A stretch of DNA of 64,000 nucleotides, taken from contig CALNVZ010003434.1 in assembly GCA_940671915.1 (NCBI GenBank), forward strand, positions 20,624,445 to 20,688,444, written 5' to 3'. Made by a program: the position numbers and the translations under genes. The notes below the pieces were generated by a model. That model saw only the letters and a list, made by a program, of their open reading frames with translations, had not been told where the DNA came from and searched no databases. Below are positions 34,662-48,700 of the stretch, piece after piece; the stretch's first letter is position 1, and every line of letters begins with the position of its first letter. This DNA comes from Paracentrotus lividus (taxonomy: Eukaryota; Echinodermata; Echinoidea; Camarodonta; Echinidae).

Positions 34662-35698
34662 CTGCAACGTGTGGGGCGCGGGGCGTATTCACACCCCATA
34701 GACATACATCGGATCCGCTTCCCGGGGCGGCCCGCTAAAAAAAGAAGAAGAAAAAAAAAAAAAACTGCCTTACTTTGAAAACAATTGTCAAATATCATTA
34801 AAAAATGAAAACAAATTAACAAAAACAGAAAAAATTTTGCATGAAATAACAGTACAAGTAGCCGAGACCCTGCAAAGCCAGCAGTTAGTTGGCACTACTT
34901 GGGTAGTTTTGAATAGCTTTAGTGTAATTCACACCAAAAAAAAAAAGAGAATAAAACTGTGATTTTGTCTTGCACACGCGCTGTTTGGTCTATCAACTCT
35001 GGGGCCTGAGGCCTGTACCATGCCCAAACTAGGCCACACTTGCACTCTTGTGCCGCCGATCCAAAGTATTTGAACTACTGTTTTTTTTTTTTTTTTTTTT
35101 TTTTTTTTGGGGGGGGGGGGTTTCTTCTCTTTTTTCCAAATATTATTTGGGGGACATGGCGGCTCCCGGATTTTATGCAAAGGAAAAGGGCCCCAAAATC
35201 CAATTTTTAGCACTTTTTCTCAATTTGTGTTGAGCTTAAATGTAGTGTCATCCTTTTACACAAATTGCGAAGAACTAACTGCAAGCTTGCAATAACTTTA
35301 GAATATGATCAACCTATACTGTCTATTCAATCTTACTGTCATAGGTTGCCTAGATCAGTAATATGAAACGAAAATCTTACTACTAATCTTGACCAGCTCT
35401 CCATCAACAACGTTGATATTACAGCGCGTGCAGCACGGACCACACACAGCAATATACACACGGCGCATCAGCGTGCATTATTCTCTGCGCTAACGATCAG
35501 CGGTTCGCATCGTACGGTATATTTTCGAGGTTCGAAAAATAGGAATGAATTTTGATAATCGCAATATAATGACAAACATACACATTTGAGCTTAATCATG
35601 TTGTGGGAAGATATAGTCATTGGTATACTACAATATCCTCTCAAAAAAACTAGAAACGTAATATTTTTGCCTGCAAAAGGATGACACTTTGCATCCGC
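34662..35698. other. Non-coding stretch with a T28-G12 run
   Basis: Thirty-eight to forty bases at 35081-35120 consist of T28 followed by G12. The rest is unremarkable and no gene is supported. Frames spanning the run are translations of simple sequence. Confidence 0.6.
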
Positions 35699-38110
35699 CC
35701 CCCGGCAACTCTCGTAGGGGGTCAAAATATGGTCAAATTAGGGCCAATAGGGGTCAAATTCTTAAAATGCCCAGATTGACTCAAAAGACGGTGCAAATTG
35801 TTTGTCATCTTCTAATAAACAAAAAATTGCACACAATTATATACCTCTGACGTCCCAGTAAGAAGTTATGGCGGGAAAAGTCAAAAGGTCAACGAACTTT
35901 TACATGAAGGCATATTAGGCCTACACTAGTTAAAATTGTTTGAAACAACAAAATTTCTGTGTTTTTTGTGGCTATTTGCGTTTGTTATGATTAAGCAGGT
36001 TAAGTAAATTAATCAAGACTATTCCTACATAAGAAAAACATGTTCAGTAGATATAAGGGGTCAAACTAAGGTCATTTGGGGTCAAATTAGCTAATTTGGG
36101 ATCAAAATAACATAAAGCGGTCAAATCAGCTCCATTTTTTGTGGTATATTCTCAAGTTATGTGTAAATTGATGTTTAAAACTTACAGATTTGTATTTCTA
36201 ATCCAAAAACCACATTTAGTAAATGTAAGGGGCCATAATATGGTCAAAGGGTCAAGCGATCATTGGTTAAAATGTTACATTGACCTATAGAGATATTGTG
36301 CTGCAACATTGCACACTTCAACCACTTGAGCTATGAACTTCAAATTTGAAAGTAATATGTGCTATCATGAGAAGATGATCTAATTTGATCTTATAGTATG
36401 TAGGTGAAAGTTCAAGGGTCACATGGTCAACTTAGGTTTTTGTTGTTTTTACGGTGCTCTCATTTATAATATGAATATTACGTCACGATAACTTCATCTC
36501 ATTATTGCATTGTTTTAAGAAAAAGCTTGAGATGTACAGTGTTTTCCAATAAAAAAGGGTAACCGAAGTTCAAAAGTTGACCTCTATGACCCGTGACATT
36601 TGACCTACATTGTAAATTTTTCCAAAATCTAATCACATCCTATTTTTTGTGATACCCTCTACTGTCGTGTGAAGTTCACATCTCAATCAGCTCTGGAGAT
36701 AACACAATAAGTCAAACATTTGTTATTTCAAAAGTTGACCGTATGACCCTTGACCTTCATTCTCAAAAATTGTATGGGATTGGCTATGATGATACCTGTT
36801 ATCATCAAGATCGAACTTAATATACAGTGTGTTCCCAGAACTGATTGAGATATGAACTTCACATTACAGTAGAGGGTATCAAGTTTAAAAAAAATAGGAT
36901 GTGATTAGATTTTGGCAAATTTTGATAAAATCACCGAGGTCAAGACTATAGGTGTTTGCCTACATTTATTGGAATATCGCAAAAACTATTTAAGATATGA
37001 AACTAGGATGGGGTTACCATATGAAAAAGAATATCATTATTGTGAAGACTGTGTATCAGTAAAATGTTAAAGTTGACATAGGTTTATGTTTGAAATTACT
37101 GGTTTGTTTTTTTACTTAGGGTTTTAACATCTGAATGATGCACATTAGAAGTGTGCATTGTTGGTTCGTCTTCAATCACAAGTTTATATTTCAGACTTTT
37201 ACTGGACCTTAATGTTAATATTTGTCTGTCTTGTTTTTAACCAATTTTTGTTTATTTTATAATGATAACATTACTGATCGTTAAATAGCTGCCAAAACAG
37301 TCGGGTAAATATTAATTTTGACATACCCTTCCCAAAATCTGGTCAGATTATCATTAAGGTTGAAGATCAAAAGCGGTTCTGAAATATCATTACTTTATTG
37401 TGTGACATTAGACCTTTGATCTTAATTCTCTCAAATCAAATAGATCATCTTCCTATATGATACATTATCATTGAATTGAATTCCATATCCTAAACACTTC
37501 TACAATCAATGTGAGCTGTGCATATTGCAGCATTTTAGGTCAAAGTAACATAACTGTTCGATTGACCCTTTGACCATATTATGACCCCTTACATTTACTG
37601 AATGTGGTTTTTGGATTAGAAATACAAATCTGTAAGTTTTAATCATCAATTTATACATAACTTGAGATTATACCACGATAAATGGAGCTTATTTAGCCCC
37701 TTTACCATATTTTGATCCCAAATAGCTAATTTGACCCCAAATGACCTTAGTTTGACCCCTTATATCTACTGAATATATTTTTCTTATGTAGGAATAGTCT
37801 TGATGAACTTTCTTAATCATAACAAATACAAATAGCCACAAAAAACACAGAAAATTGTTGTTTCAAACAATTTTAACTAGTGTAGGCCTAATAATATGCC
37901 TTCATGTAAAAGTTTGTTGACCTTTTGACTTTTCCCGCCATAAAATCTTACTGGGAGGTCAGAGGTATATGATTGTGTACAATTTTTTGTTCAGTAGAAG
38001 ATGACAAACAATTTGCACTGTCTTTTGAGTCAATCTGGGCATTTTAAGAATTTGACCCCTATTGGCCCTAATTTGACCCTATTTTGACCCCCTACGAGAG
38101 TTGCCGGGGG
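35699..38110. mobile_element. 2.4-kb foldback element with about 700-bp inverted arms
   Basis: The ends are CCCCCGGCAACTCTCGTAGG and its exact complement. Left arm 35699 to about 36400 pairs with right arm about 37440 to 38110, with roughly nine bases in ten matching (for example ATTTGGGGTCAAATTAGCTA at 36078 against its complement near 37720). A second, smaller inverted repeat lies inside: 36628-36710 against 36836-36921. The element is packed with GGTCAAA/TTTGACC words. No coding frame or clear target duplication was found. Confidence 0.85.
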
Positions 38111-38244
38111 TTAGCAGGGGACTAACCAAGATAATTTTGATCAGTGACCTCTAAGCAACCCAAAACCACTTTCAAACCTTTGTCCCCGAAAAATATCCAC
38201 GGGGTCTACACAAGTTGACTCTACTATTACGATTTATAGAAAGA

Positions 38245-38414
38245 TACGATTGATTTTTTTTCTCGGTAGCCTCTTCATGGACAGGGTGCTCCAAAGTTGA
38301 TGATTTTTATCCTTACCCTAGCCCTAACTTTTATATCAATCATATCCTAATCCTAATCCTTGACTATACCTGTATTCAAAATGAGGCTACCGAGAAAAAA
38401 AAAAATCAATCGTA
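38245..38414. mobile_element. 170-bp palindromic miniature element
   Basis: TACGATTGATTTTTTTTCTC followed by GGTAGCCTC at the left is mirrored by GAGGCTACCGAGAA and AAATCAATCGTA at the right, a terminal repeat of about 30 bp. Confidence 0.7.
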
Positions 38415-38545
38415 TTACTTTGATTTTATTTGCATATTTTTGTATCTTGTATTAATCTGATTGATTTGTATTGCTGCTGATCACAATGGTCAGAATTTTA
38501 TTTCAATAAAGTTTAAATATTTATTTGAATTTGAATTTGAATTTT
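38415..38545 (+). mobile_element. 3' tail of a non-LTR retrotransposon (TTTGAA repeats)
   Basis: A TTTCAATAAAGTTTAAATAT segment runs into TTTGAATTTGAATTTGAATT, the usual look of a non-LTR element's 3' end with a short-unit tail. No coding part remains next to it. Confidence 0.4.
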
Positions 38546-39699
38546 AGACTTCGGAACCTAGGATCCTCTCCCACTCTGAGGGAGTCGCGCATCTCGACGG
38601 CAGAGATGAAAGGTGGAGGGCAACTTTCCACCAGAAGCGTAATGAGAAGAATATTGGGGTAGATGGGTAGGCTGGGAGAGGGGAGCTGTGTAAACAAAAA
38701 AACAAAAAAAAACAAAAAAAAAATACACTTCCTTTTTGTCGACAACGCTCTTTCAAAAGATTTGCCTCAGCAGCATTGGCTTCCTTTTCATGCTTGTTAT
38801 GATGCGAGGCCATGAGGCGAACGAGACGGAAAATTTAATTGGATATCATTCACAAGGACATGTTCAAGTAGGAAAAAAAATGGAAAAAAAATAGACCGTG
38901 GGGGAATTTTTATGATATTACAGTTTCAAAAATGCTCCCGTTCGAGGACTGAACGTTTTTTAAAATAAGAAGTACTTTTTAAGTTCCTACGAACTTAGCC
39001 AGCCCCCGTCCCCACTTTTGAGACCATAAGTTAGAAAGCTTGTAAAAAATTCATTGGCCTGTATTTTTCATTTAAATTTCTGATTTGGAGGAAATGTTAC
39101 CAAAATACAGAGCTAATTATTTTGGGAGGAATTATTATAAACTTTGAATTCTCACAGAACCTAGTTTGATAAATTTTGACGAATGATCTATGTATTCTTT
39201 CGAACAAAATATGAAATCATTAAATCCCCTAATCATGTTTTTCAACGACTGAGTGCATTATTAGTTATCTACACTTCACGAGGCAGAAATGTCCACTGTT
39301 CTCAGGATATATATATTTTTTTATATTTTGTTATTTTTCGTCATAATTATCCCCATTTTTATTTTGTAGAAAGAATTCTTCGGTCTACATTTTCACGTGA
39401 TACTATAGCCTATAGGCCCATTTAAATTTTTTTTTTTTTTTTTTTTTTTTTTCCAAATTCATTATTATAGGCCTAATAACAATCATTTTGGGAATAATCG
39501 CTTGTCCAAAGACCTTGCAGATAAGTTCCGCAAATTCAAGCTAAAAAATAGCAAATTGCTTTTTGTTGTGCAATTTAATGAAAATGGCTCCAAATTGCAC
39601 CGAAACGAGTTCACACTGCATGCTGAGCCTGTATGCATGCATATCGCATGTACGTAGTCAGTGCAGTGTACGCACTCCATACATCTTATTGAATGAACC
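38546..39699. other. Upstream region of GCN1
   Basis: It contains a T-rich run at about 39427-39453. No TATA box is obvious close to the GCN1 start codon, and no upstream coding exon is needed because the ATG exon joins exon 2 in phase. A weak - strand frame at 38.5-38.8 kb is not convincing as a gene. Confidence 0.4.
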
Positions 39700-39720
39700 A
39701 TGGCGTCGGACAGTGACGGC
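39700..39720 (+). CDS. GCN1: GCN1 exon 1
   Basis: Encodes MASDSDG (residues 1-7), phase 0 at donor GTAAGT. The ATG lies in AACCATGG, a good start context. Confidence 0.9.
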
Positions 39721-42700
39721 GTAAGTCACACGTGGATAAAAATTATTTTAGCATATTTTAGTCTGAGTGTCAATTGTTGATATGTGATTAATAATTTATA
39801 AATTATCTTCTTTCTCATTAGGTAACTACCGTGCTGAAAAGATTTGCGTTGCAGGTTGCCTGCACAAAGACAAAAGAACGATGTCAAATCTTGTCGGAAG
39901 TCCGAGATTGTGTGTCTACGGGAGGTACGTGGTTAAGAATTTCTGTGGTCCCATGTATTCATTTGCGTGTGTGATTTCCAAATTTGGCAAAATGTTGTGA
40001 AATTGATGAGTGCACAAATCATATCATCATGGGTCTTTAATGTTAACACTTATTTTCAGAATTTCCAGAATATTAGGAAGGCCTGTGTTATGAGTGGTCA
40101 TACTACTGGAGCAGAGGGATAGATTGAAATTCTATGAAAGAAAATGTTACAACTGTTTGACTTTTTATCTTGACTTGAGAAGTTGAGTGTTGAAAAATTA
40201 TTCAACATGTTCAATCAAACAAAATTCTAACTTTTCATTCATGACAATTTATGGAAATATTTTCTTGTTTGAGCAGTTCAAAAGGACATTGGAAAAAACA
40301 CATTACACATTGGCAAAAACACATTAGACGATGCAGATTTTTCACTGTCTAGAAATAATGATAATATTCAGATTTGTAACTAAAAAAGCGCCTTTTCCAT
40401 TAAAAGCACTAAGCCTTAATAGGTCTAGAGTCTACTCTCTGGTCGGAAATTAAAAGAGAGAAGAGATCAGGGGCATGAAGGATAAAGATAGGTTTTCAGT
40501 TTGGATTTGAGATTAGTGTCATGCTATTTCTTTGAAATTAAAGGAGCTTTATATTCTAGAGATGATGAGCAAGGTGTTAGAAAGTCAAAAATGAAAAAGG
40601 AAAAATAAAACAAAACACATTAAAGACTTATAAATGCAAAACTCAATAAACCTATTAGAAATATTTCAATTAACTTTTTCTTTTTCACGCTTTATCTTGC
40701 CCTCCTTTAGCTGTTCCTGAGTCTGCTGTTAAGGTGACAAGTCGGGTACTAGCTCAGACAATCCCAGTCTTTACGGACAGTGGGTCTAGGAAGGAAGTGC
40801 TTGCTCTTATTGCTGCTCTCTGTGATAAGCACAGAGATGCCAGCGTCAAATCTTTCTTGGAGATCATCTGCTCTTTTGCAACACAGTTCAAGAAAGTTCC
40901 AGGCGGGTAAGGGTTGCTGTACATTGCGTCCCAAATAAAAATAAACCCAACTTCGAGAGCCTCACACTAAAATTATATAACTCATGTGACCTTAATTTTT
41001 ATATCATGACAAAAAGTTCCAATTTTTTTTCAGACGAAGTGCTCAGCCGTCAATCACAGCATAGGTATAAATTTGGTATCATTGAATAGAATAGACTTAC
41101 TCTTTATCATGAAGTAAATATCAATATCACATAATCTACAAAATTTTTCATTTGAGGCTCTCAAAGTTGGGTTTACTGTTTTCTGTGATGCAGTGTATAA
41201 CAATTTGATAGAGGCATGCAATTCTCAAAAGGTTCAAAAACACCATCTTTATATTAGCAACCTTTCAATATTTTCATTCCACTCTGAAAATTCTTTTGGA
41301 AAAAAAAAAGTTTGTTACATTTTTTTCCATTAAACAAAAAATTGAAGGCTTTTTCTGAAACTATCTACTCATTTACAGGACAATTCATAAATGTTTCAGG
41401 CGGGTATATGGCTGCTTTTTTACCCGTACATCTTGGAGGGATAGAATTTTCAGAAAGTCTGAATAAATCCTACTAATTAGCAGCAATGATATAATTAAGT
41501 ATTCCCTTAACATCATTTGACAAAATTATACTCGTGAACATATATTTCATCTCTTTTTCACCTTGTAACATTTTTTTTTTCATTCAAGAAAATGTTTTTG
41601 TTTTCTCACATGTGCAGGAAAGGTACAGGAGGTTGTCCCCTTGTGGTGCTATGTTGGACATGTACGGTGATCAGACATGCCTTTACATCCAGCCAACAGC
41701 GCTCTGGTAATGAGTGGAAGCAGCTGGTAAGTATCATATCCTGATATGATAAGAAATCATAAGGCAACCTTGACATTTTTTGTGTTTTTTTTATTTATTT
41801 TTATTTATTTATTTATTTATTATGTATTATTTTAACAAGGTGGCCCAGCAGTGGTCAAGACACTGTTATAGCTGGGGGCCCTGTATAACAAACAAAATGG
41901 TTTGTCAAAGCCATCCATGAACAGAGTTTGACCCATTTGAAGATGTCAGATTCTTTATTCTATATTCAAATAAAAGCACATCACAAATAGAGAAACTGGA
42001 TGTTTACTGAAAGATTTGTTTATTGCACATTAGCAATCTCATTGAAATTATTCATAAATGAATCTAGTATGACTTTTTTTTTAGAAGGCAAGGCTCGATT
42101 AGGACATGTATTTCTTTGTCATCAATCAAATCAAGTCAATTCTTCGGTAATTATCTACGTCAGGTTGATGCCCAAGCCACTCTAGTGTCGGCCATCTTAG
42201 CATGCTCAAGGAAGTCGCTCCATTCTGCTGGCTATGCAAAGCTGAAAGCTACATGGAAACAAGTAAGATCACTATACCACATGTTAAGATCCCAGGCATG
42301 TGATTGGTCAAAACTGCTGCCATTAACTTAGCTTCTGACTGCTACGTCACAATTTGCTTGTAATATCACAAAAATATTGATGGAGCAGAAGTCCTCTCTT
42401 AAAGGAGGACTCCGGGCTGAAATGAAAAAGTTTTGCAAAATTAAGTAAAATTCATCAAGCACAACACAGAAAATTTCATCATAATCGGATGAAAAATAAC
42501 AAAGTTATGCACTTTTTAGGTATTGACTTTTTTGGGTAAAACAGTTCTTGGCAATTGTCTCATTGTCTCATTTGAATATTTGAATATTCAAATAAGCAAA
42601 CTGATGATGTCACAGTCCCCCTACTTCTTGTGTATTTTATTATATGAAATCCCGTTTATCTCATTTTTTCATATATTGCGTTTACAGAAAATCTGTCCCT

Positions 42701-45700
42701 CATACTGAAATAAGTAAAAGCACTTGTGACCTTGAACATTCCAAAACGATTAATCCCTGTTTTTATGTCCTTGGGGTAGAAAATCTTGATAATTGGTATT
42801 TTATGCAATAAAATACAAAGAAAGTAGGGGGACTGAGACATCATCAGTTTGCCAATTTGAAGAACTGTTTCCTAAAAAATTCAAAACCTAAGAAAATTCA
42901 TAACTTTGCTATTTCTTTTCCGATTTTGATGAAATTTTCAGTGTTGTGCTTTTTCAATTTTACTTTATTTTTCTAATACTGCAAACTCCAGCCCGGATGA
43001 GTCTTTTAATGTTCTTAACTAGTGTGTTAACACTAAATACACTCATTGAGAGATGACTCTTATTTATAAATATTCTTACAAGTAGATACATTTGTATACA
43101 GAGGAGGTATAGTTTGCAAGCATTTATCTCTTTTCAAGGACTAACATGATGGATGTCGTACTGAATGAGCTAAAATGTTTGCAAGGGTTTTATTTTTGCT
43201 AATTTCACGAGACAGTCTTTGAGAAAATTTCAACTTCAATATAACATCATACTGTACAAAAACATTACAAAAGCACAAAATCAAACCTCTAGGATTTTGC
43301 ACACCTAACTAAGAAAATATCTGTTTGCAAAATGTTTGTGCCTATACTGTTTATGATATATAAATAGTTATTTTTCAGGTTAGTATTAAATCTTAAGCAC
43401 CCTATGTACCAAATGTTGAGCTTCGCTTGAGCGTAAGTATGTATTTCAACAGTAAAATACTCTAACTGATTTCAAATACTTATCTGTACTACAGGTGGAT
43501 GGTCTATGGGAAAGCTCCTTAGAAACGGCCAAGGAGCTAGAAGGAACGAGTCACGCCCTTTGTCTAATTGGATGGTTGCTACGGTATGCCACAGAGACAA
43601 AGAATACAGAGGCCGTGGCCAATCAGAAGAAGGCTCTCTTAGATGTATACATCAAGAAGGTCTTTGGTGGAAAAGTCAAACCTTCAGTACATAGTTTGGT
43701 AAGATCAGTTCTTATGTTGTGACATTATTTAAAAGAGAGAAAGAAGATATCTGTGATATAAAGTGTGTATCAAAAAGAAAATGTAACTTGACTTTGAACA
43801 AATCAGGATGGAAAAAATATGTTCACTTGGAATAAATGTAAGGAGGCCTAGCTACTAATGTTACACTGGTTATGTTTGCATGGTCATACCCTGCTGAACA
43901 CCGTAGTATTTAAGATAATGTGCAAAAGTGCAGTTAGTTCTCTTGTGTTGGAAATTAATGGGCAAATGACATGTCCCTTGTACAAGCCTATTGACAAAGT
44001 GAGTGTAGTAGAATGAAATTAAAGGTGTAACTTTAATGTGGACGATCATGGTAAATATTGTTCTTGATGTTCTTTAATTTCAACTTTATTTTAAAATCTC
44101 AAATTTAAGAAAGAATCTCACTTGGAAGCCCATTAATTTTGTTAGTGATCTTTGACTAAATATTTCGGTTTTGGTTCACGTTATCTTTTTGATGTGTTTT
44201 ATTATTATAATTATCAAGTACCCAGTGGGTTGAATTGAATAATTAAATTGGTTTTTATATCATGAATATATATTGTGTAGGTTCAATATTTGTGTTATTC
44301 TTTGCTTTTTAGGAAGTGAGTAAGTGGTTGCTGCAGCATCTTTCCCACCCTGAGTTTGAGGGTAGTATCCTACCAGCAATACAGAAAGCTATGCTCAGAA
44401 GCCCCGAGAATGTTGTTCAAGGTAATACAAGAAATTACTTTTTGTATTTTACAGTTAGAACCCTGAAATAAAAGAAATAAAACTCCTGACCCTTGAACAT
44501 ATGAGGGTCGAGCAGCACATTTAATTGCAATTCAGTAGATTTTTTATAAAGAAAATATGAGAGACTCCAGAGGTTTAAGACACAACTTTGACCAATGTCA
44601 CAAAAAGTAAGGCCTACCATTTATTTTGTGTGTACAAAGTATGGGTTTTGAAATGCAAGAAATGTCGTGAGAAGAATGCTTTTATCAAAGAATAGATATC
44701 TGAAATTTTAGTATGTATCCTTGTAAATTACACAATAACGCAAGCACATGTAGCAAAGATCTGAAGGGGGGGGGGGTAGCAAATTAGCCCCAGCTATTTT
44801 AAACATTAGAATCTTGTCAGCTGTTTTCCCATTGTCATTTAAGTGTTGGTTAACCATTGTGACTCTGGACCTTATGTACCATCCTGATTTTGTTGTTCTT
44901 TTTCAGCTGTTAGCTACACATTAGCTGGAGTGTCTCTGGATCTGAGTCAGTATGTCACAGAACTGGGCAAGAACATTGCAAGTAAGTTCATGATATTTAC
45001 AATGAAAACCAAAGCAGAACAGCAAGAAAGAGGATGAGAGAGAGATGGAGAGAGCGAGAGAGAGATAGAGAGAGAGAGAGAGAGGGAGAGAGTGTGATAA
45101 GAGAAGGTGACTTTATTAAATGATATGTTTAGCAGAGGGCCAATATTCTACAAGGTCCTTATAACTTGATGGCCTGCAATTTATACTTTGGATTGGTACC
45201 CATCTCTTTTACAAATATAGTACATACATTAAAATCTGCATAATTTAACTGCCATTTAACATCCTACATGTGGGAAAAAGTGCTTCTCAGTGAAAGTAAA
45301 ATTTAGTATTGAAGAAAAGTGAGATAAACTATTCAAAGGATATTTGATAAATATATGTTTTATTTAAAAACAGATTAAATGGTAAGTGATCTATTCTTTC
45401 ATTATTTTTTGTTACAGCTCAACTCCATGCTAAAGACGAAACACTGCGCCTGGAAGCCGTCTCGGCTGCAGAAAACCTTGCTTTACAGTGCAGTGACCCC
45501 AGTGCCATTGAAAGCCTGTGTAAACACTTCTTTGCTGTGTTAGGAGGTAAGACCATAATCCAATTAGAGTTTTATTCCTCATACCTTTGCTAACCCGTTG
45601 TATACTAAGCCCGCATATATGCGGCTGAAGAAATGTAGGACATCCCTCTTATCGACCATTTATTTCACTCATGTTTGCTAAAACATATAAAGACCTTACA

Positions 45701-48700
45701 TAATTTCAATCATCTGACATTGATCTATTTAAAGCTGTCTTTGTTTCACCTTTAAATGAAAAGAATTTCTTGCAAGCATGCTTGACAACCACGATTTATT
45801 CGGCTTGTTAAAAAAGTTCTCAGTATACAACGGGGTAATAAAAATCTACACTGTAAGTAAATTTTGATATTTTTTCTATTATGAAAAAAACTTTAATAAA
45901 ATGGATGTTGTTTTAACTTCTGATGGAAATGTCTGATTTATTTTCGGTACAAGAAATAATAATGTTACAATTCTTTAGTACACCAATCACTGCCGAGTCA
46001 TCTCTATCTGTTTCTATATGAAATACGTAATGAAAGATGCTTTTCTAACGACTATATGAAGTATAAAATACACCAGTTTAATCTGTATCCATAGGAGAAA
46101 TGTCTTTATCTAGTGGTTGTATCATTAGACTGGGAATACAATATAATACAATACAATATTAATATTTATATAGCGCTCTTACTATGGGTAAACATGTATC
46201 ACAGCGCTTTACAATCAGATATAACAATCAAAGAAAATGAAATAATATACAAACGATCAATAGTACAGGAAAATTACAAATTAACATAGTATAAATACAT
46301 AATCAATAATTAACTATCAAAAAGAAATGTCTTCAGGGTTTGCTGAAAGACAGCTAGAGAAGGAGATTCTCGGATACGTCGGGGGAGCTTGTTCCACATT
46401 CCAGGTGCTGCCGCTGCAAAAGACTTATGACCTGCACGTGATGTATTTCGTGGTGTCGCTAGCAGGGTGACATCCTTGACAGAACGAAGGCCAAGTCTCC
46501 CGGACTCATAGCGAGGAATCAAACTCATTAGATATGAGGGTGCTGAATTGTGCATACATTTGTAAGTCAATGTCAGAATTTTGAAGGAGATCCGCTTCTG
46601 GACAGGTAGCCAGTGTAACTCCCGCAGAAGAGGAGTGACGTGATCCTTCTTCTTGGCAAGGAAGACTAACTTTGCCGCACGGTTCTGAGCACGTTGAAGG
46701 CGCTGAATGTCAGCTGACGAAGTGCCAAAAAGTAGTGAGTTAGCATAATCAATTCTTGAAGTGATGATAGCTCTCACAGCATGCTCACAAGCGGTCTAGT
46801 TAAGGAAAGGTCTAATACGAGCTATATTGGAGAGATGAAAGTGCAGCGAACTAGAAAGTGAAGAAACATGGGGGTTCATCTTGAGGGAAGAGTCAATAAG
46901 CACACCCAGACTTCTCACTGAACTTGATGGCCGGATGACAGCATCCCCAATGGTCAGAGAAGTATCGGGCACAAGGTGGTGAAAGCATGGATTGGAGACA
47001 AACAGGAATTCCGTCTTGTCACAGTTCAACATCAACATGTTCTCTCGCATCCACAGCTGCAGTTCCTTGACACATGCAGATAATGTCGACAAAGCTAACT
47101 CAACAGGTTGTCTGTCCTTGAGATCTACTGAGGTGTAGAGCTGCACATCATCAGTGTAGGAATGGTGCTGAATGCCACGATGGTGTTGGATTATGTTAGC
47201 CATCGGTTGAGTGTAAAGACTAAAGAGTTGAGGACCGACCACTGATCCTTGAGGAACTCCAAATGCAAGGGGAAAGGATTCCGATCGCTCAGTCGCAACT
47301 TTCAACCTAAAACTACGATCAGAGAGGTATGACTCGAACCAGGTTTTCACACTTCCAGTGATGCCAAATTGACTAGTTAAACGAGTCAGAAGGATGGCAT
47401 GATCAACAGAGTCAAATGCCGCCGAGAGGTCCAAGAAAACTACGAAGGTAACTTGCTTGCTGTCTATTGCTCTGAAGATGTCGTTCTGAACCCTCAGGAG
47501 AGCAGTTTCCGTACTATGCCAACGTCGGTAGGCTGACTGGTTCTCAACATAAAGACCGTTCGTGTGCAAGTAGTCAGAAATTTAACAAAGAGCAGCTCTC
47601 TCAATGATCTTGAAAAGATATGGAACATTTGACACTGGTCTGTAGTTCTTCAAATTATCACGATCAAGGCTGGACTTCTTGATAAGTGGGGTCACCACCA
47701 CTTCCTTTAATGCTACAGGGAAGACTCCACTGCTCATTGACGTAGCAACGATTGAGGATATATACGGCAGAAATGTGTCAATGTTCTCCTTCAAGAGCCA
47801 TTTCGGCAGGGGATCCAACGAACATGACTTGTTCGGTGCAGTGCAGATTAACTTGGATACTTTCTCAGCAGTAGTAATGTCAAATTCTGAAAGCTCGGAC
47901 AAAGATGCATCAGGTTGTGACCCATTGTTACAGACTCACGGAGATGCTGCATTCCCAGCTCGGAGTTCAATTGTGGGTTCAATCCCAGTCATTGCACTTG
48001 TGTTCTTGGGCAAGGCATTCTAATCATTCTATCTACATTTGCTGCACTCTACCCAGGTGTCAATTGGTACTCTGGTAGGATAATTTCATATGTGCACAAG
48101 TATTACTTGGAAATGCGCCAAATAAAAGATAATTATTATGATTATTTCTACTGATTGTGTCAAAAGAAGATTTTTATAATCATTATCATTGTTATGAAAT
48201 ATTTTGCTTCCTCAGGTTCTGAAGGCAAGATAACAGTAGTGGTTGAGAGGGGTAGTATGCTGTCAGGGATTGGAGGTCTGAGTGCTAATGGAGTCAGCGG
48301 AGTGAGCTCGGTCCAGGGTCTAGTCTCGGCTGTCATGACCCTCTTCATGCCATACCTACAGCAGGAAGGTAAGATATATTGGTTACAGCTAGTTAGTCAG
48401 AAGGTTCTATTCTTTGAAAATGAAATAGGGTCGATCCATGAATGAAATAATGTTATATAATCCGAAAATAAAATACTGTATAAGAGGTTATATTCGCGAG
48501 TCCATCCTTACAGCTATTTGCAGTAATTAAAACATCAGAAAAAGTCACAAATTTCGACAAATGATCCAAAATCGCGAAGTTACAGCTCGTTAGTCTGAAG
48601 GTTGTATTCTTTGAAAATTGAATAAGGTTTGTTATTCCAAATGTCACATTTACTTTGGTGACAATTGGTCTGTGGTCAATCCCTGACCAATTGGCTAACT

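Noticed and set aside
38521-38813. 89-codon - strand frame next to the retroelement tail
   Set aside because: The middle is a translated poly-A/T tract and the frame has no splice support. It could be a remnant of a mobile element but cannot be shown to be one.
47679-48023. 114-codon + strand frame
   Set aside because: It is the reverse strand of the L2-like reverse transcriptase plus the SINE fragment.
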